Positions 9,031-16,992 of a DNA stretch of 64,000 nucleotides are shown in pieces. The first letter of the stretch is position 1, and each line of letters begins with the position of its first letter. The DNA lies in assembly GCF_001613425.1 (NCBI RefSeq), contig NZ_BDCI01000031.1:32136-96135 (forward strand). Reading direction: 5' to 3'. Under the pieces are notes generated by a model. The model ran no database searches. It was not told where the DNA came from and saw only the letters and a program-made list of their open reading frames with translations. The position numbers and the translations under genes were made by a program. Source of the DNA: Nocardia vulneris. Its GTDB lineage: Bacteria; Actinomycetota; Actinomycetes; Mycobacteriales; Mycobacteriaceae.

Positions 9031-9947
9031 TGCTCTCTCCTCGGATCGAAGGTCGACGCGGCGGCCAACTGCTCGAACAGCTCGCGTTCCCGCGCGGTCG
9101 GTTTCGCCGGCACCATGACCTTGACCTCGGCGTACAGGTTGCCGTCGGCGCCGCGGGGATTGGGCATGCCCGCGCCACGCAATCGCAGCTTGCGCCCGGT
9201 CGAGGAGCCCGGTGCCACTTTGACTTTCGCCTCGCCGCTCGGGGTCGGGATCGCGACAGTGGCACCGAGCACCGCCTCCCATGGGGACACGGGCAGGGCG
9301 AGGTAGATGTCGCGGCCGACCAACCGGAAGCGCGGGTGCGGTGTGATGTGCACGACCAGGTAGAGATCTCCGGCAGGCGCGTCACCGCTGCCCTTGCCGC
9401 CCTGCCCGGCCAACCGGATCCGCTGGCCGTCGATGACCCCGGCCGGGATATCGACGTCGTAGGTGCGCTCGCCGAGTCGTAGCTTGCGCTTGCCGCCCCG
9501 GTAGGCCTCCTCGACGGTCAGCTCGAGGACGGCCTCCTGATCGGCGCCGGGAATCGGCCCGTAGCCGCCGCCACGGCCACCGAAGATATCGCCGAAGATG
9601 TCACCGAAGTCGACGTTGCCGTCGAAACCGCGACCGAAGTGCACGCGGGTCCCGCCGCCGAATCCGCCGCTGTCGCCACCGAATCCACCGGTGGCCGCGC
9701 CGACCCGTTCGTCGTAGTCCTGTGGCACCCGCCGGAAGTCCGCACCGAAGCGGTCGTAGCGAGTCCTCGTCGAGGGATCGGAGAGGACCTCGTAGGCCTC
9801 ACTGACCTCCTTGAACCGATCCTCCGCCGCCGGATCGACATTCACATCCGGGTGATATCGCCGCGCCAGCTTGCGATATGCCTGTTGAATCTGGTCCTTG
9901 TCGGCGTCGCGGGAAACCCCGAGGACCTCGTAGTAGTCGCGCGCCAC
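9027..9947 (-). CDS. cbpA: CbpA-type DnaJ co-chaperone (no zinc finger)
   Basis: 306 aa. N-terminal J domain (DYYEVLGVSRDADKDQIQQA) with the catalytic HPD in RRYHPDVNVD, a Gly/Phe-rich linker (FGGDSGGFGGGTRVHFGRGF), then C-terminal substrate-binding domains I and II (LELTVEEAYRGGKRKLRLGE; GDLYLVVHITPHPRFRLVGR). The four CxxCxGxG zinc motifs of DnaJ are absent, so this is the CbpA class. It stimulates DnaK ATPase. Start ATG 9947 lies six bases after the grpE stop. Confidence 0.93.
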   Translation of the reverse strand: MARDYYEVLGVSRDADKDQIQQAYRKLARRYHPDVNVDPAAEDRFKEVSEAYEVLSDPSTRTRYDRFGADFRRVPQDYDERVGAATGGFGGDSGGFGGGTRVHFGRGFDGNVDFGDIFGDIFGGRGGGYGPIPGADQEAVLELTVEEAYRGGKRKLRLGERTYDVDIPAGVIDGQRIRLAGQGGKGSGDAPAGDLYLVVHITPHPRFRLVGRDIYLALPVSPWEAVLGATVAIPTPSGEAKVKVAPGSSTGRKLRLRGAGMPNPRGADGNLYAEVKVMVPAKPTARERELFEQLAAASTFDPRREQ

Positions 9948-9953
9948 CGACGC

Positions 9954-10445
9954 TCACCCCGCAGCTCTGCTGACGATCACGGCCGCTGGGCGCAGCTGGC
10001 GTCCGCTCTCGCCGTAGCCGGGGCGTAGCACCTCGACCACGGTCCCCGTCGGGAAATCGGGCCGGTCGACCACGCTGACCACCTCGTGCATTTCCGGGGA
10101 GAACGGGACTCCCACCTCCGAATGTCTCGGGTAGCCCAGCTGTTCGAGTACCTGCACCGCCTGGTCCCGGATCGCGCGGACGCCCGCGACGAGTGGGGCC
10201 GTCTCGCTGTTCGCGTGTGCCAGCGCGAGTTCCAAGTTGTCCAGCATCGGTAGCCAGGCACCGGCCACCTTCGCTCGTTCGGCCACGCGCTCTCGATCGA
10301 GATCCCTGGCGTAGCGCTTGCGTAGGTTGTCCAGATCGGCGGCGGTGCGCCGCCAACGGTCTTCCCACTGGGAGCTCTGGGCCTCGGGTTGTTCCTGGTC
10401 CGGGTCGGGGGTGTCGGTGATCGACTGGTCCGCGGAGGTTTCCAT
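9954..10445 (-). CDS. grpE: Nucleotide exchange factor GrpE
   Basis: 163 aa. Acidic N-terminus, long helix (WEDRWRRTAADLDNLRKRYA) and beta domain with the GrpE signature around HSEVGVPFSPEMHEVVSVVD and TVVEVLRPGYGESGRQLRPA. It promotes ADP release from DnaK. It starts 13 bases after dnaK ends, with AGGAGG just upstream (visible as cctcct on the plus strand). Shorter at the N-terminus than many actinobacterial GrpE proteins, consistent with a second, accessory chaperone set. Confidence 0.93.
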   Translation of the reverse strand: METSADQSITDTPDPDQEQPEAQSSQWEDRWRRTAADLDNLRKRYARDLDRERVAERAKVAGAWLPMLDNLELALAHANSETAPLVAGVRAIRDQAVQVLEQLGYPRHSEVGVPFSPEMHEVVSVVDRPDFPTGTVVEVLRPGYGESGRQLRPAAVIVSRAAG

Positions 10446-10458
10446 CGCCGAAACCTCC

Positions 10459-12351
10459 TCAGCTCTGGTCGAACTCGGCGTCGATCACGTCGTCGTCACC
10501 GGGCGAGCCCGCCCGCGCGCCCGCGCCCGCGTAACTGGACTGTGCGTCGCCGCCACCGGATTGCGTGGATTGCAACCCGTACAGCAATTGCTGCAGTTCC
10601 GAGGTGAGCGACTGCACCCGATCCAGCGACGCTTCTTCTTTGACGGCCTGTCGGGCCTCGGCGATCAGCATCTCGGCGCGTGCGCGCTCATGTGGCGGCG
10701 CGCTCTCGCCGAGTTCGGCAAGCCGCCGCTCCACCTGGTACGCGGCCGAATCCAACGCGTTGCGGGCATCAACGGCCTTACGCAGTTGTTCGTCTTCGCG
10801 GCGGTGCCGCTCGGCCTCGGCGAGCATCCGGTCGACTTCGCTCTGGTCCAGATTGGACTGCTCGCTGATCGTGATGCTCTGCTCTTTACCGGTGTCCTTG
10901 TCGCGAGCGGTGACATTGAGGATGCCGTTGGCGTCGATGTCGAAAGTGACTTCGACCTGTGCCTGGCCGCGTGGTGCCGGCCGGATGTCCTCCAGCCGGA
11001 ACCGGCCGAGCACCCGGTTGTCGGCGGCACGCTCGCGTTCGCCTTGGAGCACCACCACATCGACCGCGGGCTGGTTGTCCTCCGCGGTGGAGAACACCTC
11101 GCTGCGCCGGGCCGGGATGGTGGTGTTGCGTTCGATGATCTTCGTCATCACCCCGCCCTGGGTCTCCACGCCCAGCGACAGCGGCGTGACGTCCAGCAGC
11201 AGCACGTCGGAGACCTCGCCCTTGAGCACGCCGGCCTGGACCGCCGCGCCGAGCGCGACGACCTCGTCGGGGTTGACGCTCATGTTCGGGTCCTTGCCAC
11301 CGGTCAGCCTGCGCACCAGCGCCTGGACCGCCGGGATGCGGGTGGAACCACCGACCAGGATCACCTCGTCGATGTCATTGGCGGTGACCTTGGCGTCGGT
11401 CATGGCCTGCTCGACCGGGCCGAGGCAGCGCTGTACAAGATCCGCGGTCAGGTCCTCGAACTTCGAGCGCATCAGTGTGGTGGTGAGATGCTTGGGTCCA
11501 TTCGCGTCGGCGGTGACGAAGGGCAGATTCACCTGTGTCTGTGTCACCGAGGACAGCTCGACCTTCGCCTTCTCCGCCGCCTCGAAAAGTCGTTGCAGCG
11601 CTTGCGGATCGGCCCGCAGGTCGATGTGCTCGGCGCGCTGGAATTCGTCGGCGAGATAGTCGACGATGCGCCGGTCGAAGTCATCACCGCCCAAATGCGA
11701 ATCACCCGCGGTGGAGCGGACCTCCACTACGCCTTCGCCGACGTCGAGCAGACTGACATCGAAAGTGCCACCGCCGAGGTCGAATACGAGCACGGTCTCG
11801 TGGGTCTGTTTGTCCAATCCGTACGCCAACGCGGCGGCGGTCGGCTCGTTGATGATGCGCAGGACGTCGAGTCCCGCGATCCGGCCCGCGTCCTTGGTGG
11901 CATTGCGCTGCGCGTCGTTGAAGTAGGCGGGCACGGTGATCACCGCTTCTTTGACCCGCTCCCCCAGATATTTGCTCGCGTCGTCGACCAGCTTGCGCAG
12001 CACCAGCGCGCTGATCTCCTCGGGCGCATACAACTTGCCCCGCACATCGAATCGGGCAACACCGCCCTCGCCCTCGACGACGTCGAAGCTCACTGCCTTG
12101 GCTTCGGCCGAAATCTCGTCGAAGTGACGCCCGATGAATCGCTTCGCCGAATAGATCGTGCCCTTCGGATTCAAGATCGCCTGTCTGCGCGCGAGTTGAC
12201 CGACGAGTCGCTCACCGCTTTCGGTGAAGGCAACCACCGATGGCGTGGTACGCGCGCCCTCGGCATTGGCGATCACCACCGGCTCGCCGCCCTGCCAGCT
12301 CGCGATGACAGAGTTCGTAGTTCCCAGATCGATTCCTACCGCAGTCGCCAT
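10459..12351 (-). CDS. dnaK: Molecular chaperone DnaK (Hsp70)
   Basis: 630 aa. Nucleotide-binding domain begins MATAVGIDLGTTNSVIASW. Signature motifs include LVFDLGGGTFDVSLLDVGEG and EVILVGGSTRIPAVQALVRR. The substrate-binding domain follows with LLLDVTPLSLGVETQGGVMT, and the helical lid ends in a short Gly/Ala tail and DDDVIDAEFDQS. Start ATG 12351 is preceded by GAAGGAATTGAT. It is the first chaperone gene of the leftward operon. The 167-base leader (12352-12518) shows no CIRCE or HAIR (HspR) inverted repeat that I can find. Because HspR is missing too, this is probably a second dnaK operon rather than the housekeeping one; that is inference. Confidence 0.96.
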   Translation of the reverse strand: MATAVGIDLGTTNSVIASWQGGEPVVIANAEGARTTPSVVAFTESGERLVGQLARRQAILNPKGTIYSAKRFIGRHFDEISAEAKAVSFDVVEGEGGVARFDVRGKLYAPEEISALVLRKLVDDASKYLGERVKEAVITVPAYFNDAQRNATKDAGRIAGLDVLRIINEPTAAALAYGLDKQTHETVLVFDLGGGTFDVSLLDVGEGVVEVRSTAGDSHLGGDDFDRRIVDYLADEFQRAEHIDLRADPQALQRLFEAAEKAKVELSSVTQTQVNLPFVTADANGPKHLTTTLMRSKFEDLTADLVQRCLGPVEQAMTDAKVTANDIDEVILVGGSTRIPAVQALVRRLTGGKDPNMSVNPDEVVALGAAVQAGVLKGEVSDVLLLDVTPLSLGVETQGGVMTKIIERNTTIPARRSEVFSTAEDNQPAVDVVVLQGERERAADNRVLGRFRLEDIRPAPRGQAQVEVTFDIDANGILNVTARDKDTGKEQSITISEQSNLDQSEVDRMLAEAERHRREDEQLRKAVDARNALDSAAYQVERRLAELGESAPPHERARAEMLIAEARQAVKEEASLDRVQSLTSELQQLLYGLQSTQSGGGDAQSSYAGAGARAGSPGDDDVIDAEFDQS

Positions 12352-12518
12352 ATCAATTCCTTCGGATCGGCGCGACCGGCCGGCCGCCGGATATTCGATA
12401 CCGCCAATCCTTCCGACCGCGCCCGAGCCGCGAAACGGCCTGGCAAGGCGAAAAATCACTTACCGGTTGGTCCTGTGGGGACAAGGAGAAATGACGTGTG
12501 CTCAGCGCGCCATGATCG

Positions 12519-13616
12519 TCACGCCTCGCGCGACCGCCGGTACTTCTCGAGGCGATGGCGCTGCCGGACCCCGTACGCCGCCTCTTTGACCGCGGCGTCG
12601 TCCTCGAGACCCGACCCGAGCGCCCCACCGATCGTCGCGATGGACGCCAGCAGCCAGGCAAGGGTGAGGTAGTCGGAGAAGTTCACGCCGTGCCCGAGAA
12701 TGCGCGACAGCAGTTCCGCGGGAAGAGTGAGGCACGCGGTAAACAGCAGCAGGCAGAACAAAGCCGCGTGCAGAACGCCGACGCCGGTGCCGAGGGTGAT
12801 CACGGTGGCGATGTTGTACAGCACCGATCGCTCGCGTTCCGCCGGCGATTTCGGTCGCTCCCACAGTTCGTGGTCGAGGATCAGCCACAGGATCATCGCC
12901 ACGATCGACAGGACCGTCGCCGCCCCCATCCGCCATGGGCCCATCGTGTCGGCGAACATCCAGATCGTGCTGGTGGCCAGCGCGACCGCACCCGTGGCGA
13001 AAGCACCGACGAGCACCTTCGACAGTCCGGTGACCAATCGCCATGGCCGGTTGGCCCGCACCATCCCCGACAGCAGGCGTAGTCGCCGAAGTCCAGGGGG
13101 CGCAAAGTACCGAACGCCGTCCGTGATCGGTGCAGACGGGAACAGTCGCGCCGCGCCGGGAGGCGTGAGTTCCGGATCACCGAGCATGTGGGTGATCGCG
13201 AGTTCGGTGATTGCGCGGACGCGTTGCTCGATGTGGATGCCGCCCACTCCAGCAACGGAGATGAGCGCGAATTTTTGGTCGGCACTGACATCGGCCACCA
13301 CCGGCAAAGTGTCCTCGCGGCGCGGCAGATCGGTGAGGTACACGACCAGGTCTTCCGCTTCGGAAGATGGATCGACTGTGTCGATCACATCGGCGAAATC
13401 CGCTTGCTCGTCAGGCAGATAGGGCTTGCGACGCACGCACGTCGTCCACCGGCGTTGCGAACGGTCACGGTTTCGCAGGCGTCCAGGCAGACACTCCGCG
13501 AGGCGTTCCGCGACAGCGGCAGGCTTGCCCGGATCCGCGATCAACAACACCGAAATCCGCTCCCCGGCTGGACTGGATTGTCCCGCCGTCCAGTGCTCGT
13601 TCGCGTCCACCGGCAT
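12519..13616 (-). CDS. Membrane protein with cytoplasmic N-terminal domain, unknown function
   Basis: 365 aa from the ATG at 13616 (MPVDANEHW). Residues 1-200 are soluble, with an alternating alpha/beta look (ISVLLIADPGKPAAVAERLA; EDLVVYLTDLPRREDTLPVV; KFALISVAGVGGIHIEQRVR). Four TM segments follow: KVLVGAFATGAVALATS, AATVLSIVAMILWLILD, NIATVITLGTGVGVLHAALF and YLTLAWLLASIATIGGAL, ending in a basic tail. It is codirectional with and 167 bases upstream of dnaK, so it may share stress control. I do not recognise a named family. A longer start at 13676 adds 20 poorly conserved-looking residues. Confidence 0.75.
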   Translation of the reverse strand: MPVDANEHWTAGQSSPAGERISVLLIADPGKPAAVAERLAECLPGRLRNRDRSQRRWTTCVRRKPYLPDEQADFADVIDTVDPSSEAEDLVVYLTDLPRREDTLPVVADVSADQKFALISVAGVGGIHIEQRVRAITELAITHMLGDPELTPPGAARLFPSAPITDGVRYFAPPGLRRLRLLSGMVRANRPWRLVTGLSKVLVGAFATGAVALATSTIWMFADTMGPWRMGAATVLSIVAMILWLILDHELWERPKSPAERERSVLYNIATVITLGTGVGVLHAALFCLLLFTACLTLPAELLSRILGHGVNFSDYLTLAWLLASIATIGGALGSGLEDDAAVKEAAYGVRQRHRLEKYRRSREA

Positions 13617-13682
13617 CACATACCCGCTCGACCTGTCCCCAAACTTCAGGCAGCGTTCGAAGCAAGTGACTCGCAAACAGCT

Positions 13683-13845
13683 TCAGTTCTGGAGGGGCAC
13701 GAATCGTCCGGTGCGCGCGGCGTCGAGGAAGGCGGCCCATTCCCCACGGGTGAACCGCAGGACGGGGGCGTCGTCGTCGCCATGGGTGTCGAAGACCGCG
13801 ATCGTGCCATCACCCAGCGGCGCGTAGGCCACGCAGTTGCCGTCG
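13683..13845 (-). pseudogene. DUF397 protein, C-terminal remnant
   Basis: The minus strand reads GNCVAYAPLGDGTIAVFDTH, then APVLRFTRGEWAAFLDAART and GRFVPLQN before a TGA at 13685-13683. This is the conserved second half of DUF397 (C-V-E-V-A-x-L / V-x-D-S / P-V-L-x-F-T-x-x-E-W-x-A-F). The expected W-x-K-S-S-Y first half and a start codon are absent; the frame runs instead into sequence antisense to a TetR gene. DUF397 genes normally follow an XRE regulator, also absent here. I read it as a deletion remnant joined at about 13845. Confidence 0.6.
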
Positions 13846-14434
13846 TCGTGAGCGCAAAAAGGCCGCCAACCGCCAAGCTCTGGCCGACGCGGCGCTGCGG
13901 CTGTTTCTGGAGCGCGGCTACGACGCGGTCGGTGTCCGTGAGATCGCCGATGCCGCCGACGTCTCGGTGGCCACGCTGTTCAAGCACTTCCCCGGCGGCA
14001 AGGAAGCGCTGGTCTTCGATCAGGACGCCGGGCGCGAGGCAGCGCTCGTCGCCGCCGTCCGCGAACGCCCCACCGGCCAGTCCATCCCCCAGGCACTACG
14101 TGAGCTCCTGCGCGACGAACCCTCTCGACAGGTTCGCGAAGACCCGCGCTTCGCCGACTTCCGCCGCCTGATCGACACCACGCCCGCATTGCGCGAATAC
14201 GCCCGCCGCATGTGGCTACGCCACGAAAACACCCTGGCCACAGCGATCGCCACCGACAGCGGACTACCCGAGAACGACCCCGCCTGCCATGCCTTGGCCC
14301 ACTTCACCCTCGAGGCCGTCACCCTTGTCTACGGACGAGACGACGCCGAATCCGCACTCGACCGGATCTTCACCCTCCTCGACACCGGATGGACCGCCAC
14401 CACGACCGCCCCCGCACCCCACGGCGACACCTGA
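13844..14434 (+). pseudogene. TetR-family regulator lacking its start codon (5'-truncated)
   Basis: From 13844 the frame reads RRERKKAANRQALADAALRL, then FLERGYDAVGVREIADAADV and SVATLFKHFPGGKEALVFDQ, a complete TetR DNA-binding domain, and continues to a normal C-terminus (GWTATTTAPAPHGDT, TGA at 14434). Upstream in this frame there is no ATG, GTG or TTG before the stop at 13751-13753. The first internal ATG (13967) would remove most of the HTH. Family members usually have 5-12 residues before RRERKK. The 5' end therefore seems to have been lost at the same joint that truncates the opposing DUF397 fragment. A sequencing error is the alternative. Confidence 0.6.
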
Positions 14435-14470
14435 CCGCCAAACATCCGCTACGCCGCATGGAGCGCGCTC

Positions 14471-15433
14471 TCAGTCGGTTTGATGCTGGAGGTAGGCGAA
14501 CTTGGGTGTCCGGTCTCCGAGTGCTTGATGCGGTCGGAGAGTGTTGTAGATGACGCGGAAGCGGTGGACTTCCATGTCTAGGGCGTCACCGTCGGCAATG
14601 ACACCGCGATACAGATGCTCGTATTTCAAGGTGCCGAAGAACCGTTCGATCACCCCGTTGGTCTGCGGCGAGCGAACCCTGGTCCGCACGTGCCGCAGCA
14701 AAGGATCGGTGCCGAGGAAGGCCGTCTTGAAGACCTCGCCGCGGAAACACGAGCCGTTGTCGGAGACCACCGCGATCGGCGCCGGTGCCATACCGACCGG
14801 CTCGCCGTCGGGTCCGAGGACCTCGGCAAGGCCCCGGTCGACACGCAGGTCGTCCAGACCCAGGACGTGTTCGGATTCGGCGACGGCGAGCTGAAGACAT
14901 TTGAGCGCGTCGTGGCCGCGGGCGGTCGTGGTCACGGTAATGGCGAGGCAGTATTTGGTGACGTAGTCGATGACCGCGCAGATCCTCCAGATCCCGCCCC
15001 CGCTGGTTTCGAACTCGCTGAAATCGGTCTGCCACACAGTATTACGCCGCGTCGGTGGCTCCCGGAAAACCTTGCGCCGCAACGCTGCCCACGACTTCCG
15101 ATCCGCGCGAAACCCGCGCGGCAACAACAACCGGCGACGGCGCAGTGCCCGCTCGACCGCCGAGGTCGACACCTCGTAACCGTCGGCACGCATCAATGCC
15201 GCGATCTTGCGGTGCCCCCACGCCGGCCACGCCTCGGCGTACTCCACCGCGATCGGCTCGAACCGATCGAGCTGCGGTGATGGCCACGGTCCGCGATGCG
15301 GCTCACCGGCACGGTGCCGGGCCAGGCGTCGGCGGTAGGTACGTTCCGGGATTCCGGCCAGTGGGGCGAACCTCGAAACCGGCAATCGTTGTGCCGCTCT
15401 CAGGGCTTCGAGGTCGGTGAAGGGACACGCTCG
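14471..15433 (-). CDS. Transposase orfB, DDE integrase core
   Basis: An RNase H-like rve domain with the three acidic residues visible: VWQTDFSEFE (first Asp), AVVSDNGSCFRGEVF (second Asp) and NGVIERFFGTLKYEHLYRG (Glu). Before it lies an HTH_21-like region (EYAEAWPAWGHRKIAALMRA). The frame is open from 15607, but above about 15433 it only mirrors orfA, so the start given is where transposase-like sequence begins (CPFTDLEALRAAQ). No good start codon exists there, which favours synthesis as an OrfAB fusion by ribosomal frameshifting in the 34-base overlap with orfA. The C-terminus NTLRPHQALGDRTPKFAYLQ is complete. Confidence 0.85.
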   Translation of the reverse strand, partial: RACPFTDLEALRAAQRLPVSRFAPLAGIPERTYRRRLARHRAGEPHRGPWPSPQLDRFEPIAVEYAEAWPAWGHRKIAALMRADGYEVSTSAVERALRRRRLLLPRGFRADRKSWAALRRKVFREPPTRRNTVWQTDFSEFETSGGGIWRICAVIDYVTKYCLAITVTTTARGHDALKCLQLAVAESEHVLGLDDLRVDRGLAEVLGPDGEPVGMAPAPIAVVSDNGSCFRGEVFKTAFLGTDPLLRHVRTRVRSPQTNGVIERFFGTLKYEHLYRGVIADGDALDMEVHRFRVIYNTLRPHQALGDRTPKFAYLQHQTD

Positions 15434-15738
15434 ACACCGCCGTGCCGATGGATCCGCAGCTGCACCGTGGCCTCGGCGAGGGCAAGTTTGAGCTGTTCGT
15501 TCTCGATCCGCAACCGTCGCTCTTCCGCTCCGCCGCGAGCACCAGCCGGCCCACTCGGGCGCGGCTCGAGAGCTTTCGCACCTGCCTCGAGGAAGGCTTG
15601 CTTCCATTTCGATACCGCGACCGCGCTCACGCCCCGCCGCCGCGCGGCTTCGGACACGCTCATCTCACCTCTGAACACCGATAGCACGATCCGCAGTTTG
15701 TCCTCGACCGGGATCCTCGACTTCGCCGACCGTGACAT
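15400..15738 (-). CDS. Transposase orfA, HTH protein
   Basis: 112 aa. MSRSAKSRIPVEDKLRIVLS leads into a helix-turn-helix (SEAARRRGVSAVAVSKWKQA) and a short coiled coil (AEERRLRIENEQLKLALAEA) typical of IS3-type OrfA proteins, which bind the element ends and multimerise. It stops at 15400-15402, within orfB, in a different frame. Start ATG 15738 is preceded by GGAGGAACCGCG. Confidence 0.8.
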   Translation of the reverse strand: MSRSAKSRIPVEDKLRIVLSVFRGEMSVSEAARRRGVSAVAVSKWKQAFLEAGAKALEPRPSGPAGARGGAEERRLRIENEQLKLALAEATVQLRIHRHGGVERVPSPTSKP

Positions 15739-15854
15739 CGCGGTTCCTCCTGGCTCATGGGCCAGGACCTAAACCTGGCGACCCTGCCAAGAATTTTGAC
15801 GCACCAGACAGAAACCGCTAGCACATATGTTCGAGCAAAGGTACTGTCGGCACC

Positions 15855-16481
15855 ATGTCGACACCGTTGCAGGGATCACTGCTCGACGGGTTCGGTGACA
15901 CCGAATTCGGGTCGCTGCGGCATGCGCGCCGCACGACGTTGGACCACGGCGCCTGGGTGGACGTGCTGCCCGGCTGGCTGTCCGGCGCCGACGCGCTGTT
16001 CGAGCGGCTGGTCGACGACGTGCCGTGGAAGGCCGAGCGCCGGCCGATGTACGACCGCGTCGTCGACGTCCCCCGCCTGCTCAAGTTCTACGAGGAACAC
16101 GAACCACTCCCCGATCCGGCCCTGGCCGACGCGCGCCAGGCCCTCACCGAGCACTATCACCGGGAACTCGGCGAGCCGTTCCGCACGGCCGGGCTCTGCT
16201 ACTACCGCGACGGCCAGGACAGCGTCGCCTGGCACGGCGATACTTTCGGCCGCGGCGCCACCCACGACACCATGGTCGCGATCGTCTCCGTCGGCGCGCC
16301 CCGCGCGCTGCTGCTGCGCCCCCGCGGCGGCGGCGAAAGCCTGCGCTATCAGGTGGGTCATGGCGATCTGCTCGTGATGGGCGGCTCCTGCCAGCGCACC
16401 TGGGAACACGCGGTCCCCAAAACCCGGCGCTCCGCCGGCCCGCGGATCAGCATCCAGTTCCGCCCCCGCGGCGTGCGCTGA
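15855..16481 (+). CDS. alkB: AlkB-type 2-oxoglutarate/Fe(II) dioxygenase, DNA alkylation repair
   Basis: 208 aa, usual length for bacterial AlkB homologues. Iron ligands are seen in SVAWHGDTFGRG (HxD) and in TWEHAVPKT (distal His). The 2-oxoglutarate-binding Arg pair lies in GPRISIQFRPRGVR. A nucleotide-flipping region is likely around AERRPMYDRVVDVPRLLKFY. It oxidatively removes N-methyl lesions from DNA or RNA. Stand-alone gene just outside the insertion sequence. ATG at 15855 (MSTPLQGSLLDGFGDTEF) fits the family N-terminus. Confidence 0.9.
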   Translation: MSTPLQGSLLDGFGDTEFGSLRHARRTTLDHGAWVDVLPGWLSGADALFERLVDDVPWKAERRPMYDRVVDVPRLLKFYEEHEPLPDPALADARQALTEHYHRELGEPFRTAGLCYYRDGQDSVAWHGDTFGRGATHDTMVAIVSVGAPRALLLRPRGGGESLRYQVGHGDLLVMGGSCQRTWEHAVPKTRRSAGPRISIQFRPRGVR

Positions 16482-16506
16482 CGTGTGAGCCGGACGACAT
16501 GCGGTT

Positions 16507-16528
16507 GACCTGAACCTATATTCAGGTC
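16507..16528. promoter_or_regulatory. Perfect 8-bp inverted repeat, candidate operator
   Basis: GACCTGAA - CCTATA - TTCAGGTC: two perfect 8-base arms with a 6-base AT-rich spacer, ending 14 bases before the ATG of the SnoaL-like gene at 16543. TATATT inside it could serve as a -10 element, so a bound repressor or a MerR-type activator would control that gene. The regulator is unknown. Confidence 0.55.
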
Positions 16529-16542
16529 GGAAGCTGATTCCC

Positions 16543-16992
16543 ATGAACGCGAAGACTTTTGAGCCGCCGGTCCTCGGGGACGCGAGCACCGACCACAGCG
16601 CCGACATCGCCGCCATCGAGCAGATCGTCACGAATGTGGAGACCGCCTACAACACCAACGACGCCGAGTTGATGACCGCCGACTTCGCGGCGAATGCCAT
16701 GGTGGCCAACGCGATGGGCGCGTTGCTGACCGGTCGCGCCGACCTGCTGGCCGCGAATCGCGCAGGCCTGGCCGGTTTCCTGCAGGACCAGTACGTCCGC
16801 TACGAGGTCACCGACATCACGTTCCTGCGCCCCGATATCGCCTTCGCGCACAAGGTCGCCCGCGCGACGAGCGCCACCGGCGCACTCATCGACACCGACC
16901 CCGCGATGATCGCGCTCTACGTGCTGGTCAAGGAGAACGGTCGCTGGTGGACCGCCGCCCGCCAGAACACGCTCATCCCGCAACCCGATTAG
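16543..16992 (+). CDS. SgcJ/EcaC-family SnoaL-like (NTF2 fold) protein
   Basis: 149 aa. DIAAIEQIVTNVETAYNTND, then LMTADFAANAMVANAMGALL and a C-terminal strand NGRWWTAARQNTLI are characteristic of the SgcJ/EcaC branch of the SnoaL-like fold, a cone-shaped pocket used by cyclases, isomerases and ligand-binding proteins. Substrate is not evident. Its last 20 bases overlap the convergent membrane-protein gene. A perfect inverted repeat directly upstream suggests dedicated control. Confidence 0.8.
   Translation: MNAKTFEPPVLGDASTDHSADIAAIEQIVTNVETAYNTNDAELMTADFAANAMVANAMGALLTGRADLLAANRAGLAGFLQDQYVRYEVTDITFLRPDIAFAHKVARATSATGALIDTDPAMIALYVLVKENGRWWTAARQNTLIPQPD

Larger units (their letters stand above)
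14450..15780 (-). mobile_element. Insertion sequence with two overlapping transposase frames (IS3-like organisation)
   Basis: Two overlapping minus-strand frames give the orfA/orfB arrangement: an HTH protein (15400-15738) and a DDE integrase-core protein (14471-15433). The limits given are approximate: I could not establish terminal inverted repeats or a target duplication by eye. TGGAGCGCG near 14459 and TGGTGCGTC (reverse of 15796-15804) are only weakly similar. Both frames look intact, so the element may be recent. It lies next to the truncated TetR and DUF397 genes. Confidence 0.75.

Noticed and set aside
12352..12518. HAIR (HspR) or CIRCE (HrcA) operator before dnaK
   Set aside because: Neither CTTGAGT-N7-ACTCAAG nor TTAGCACTC-N9-GAGTGCTAA is present.
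10318..12672. 784-codon plus-strand frame opposite dnaK
   Set aside because: Antisense to a strongly conserved dnaK; no recognisable domain.
14450..15810. Terminal inverted repeats of the insertion sequence
   Set aside because: Only a weak TGG-N-GCG similarity was found between the two ends, too little to fix borders.
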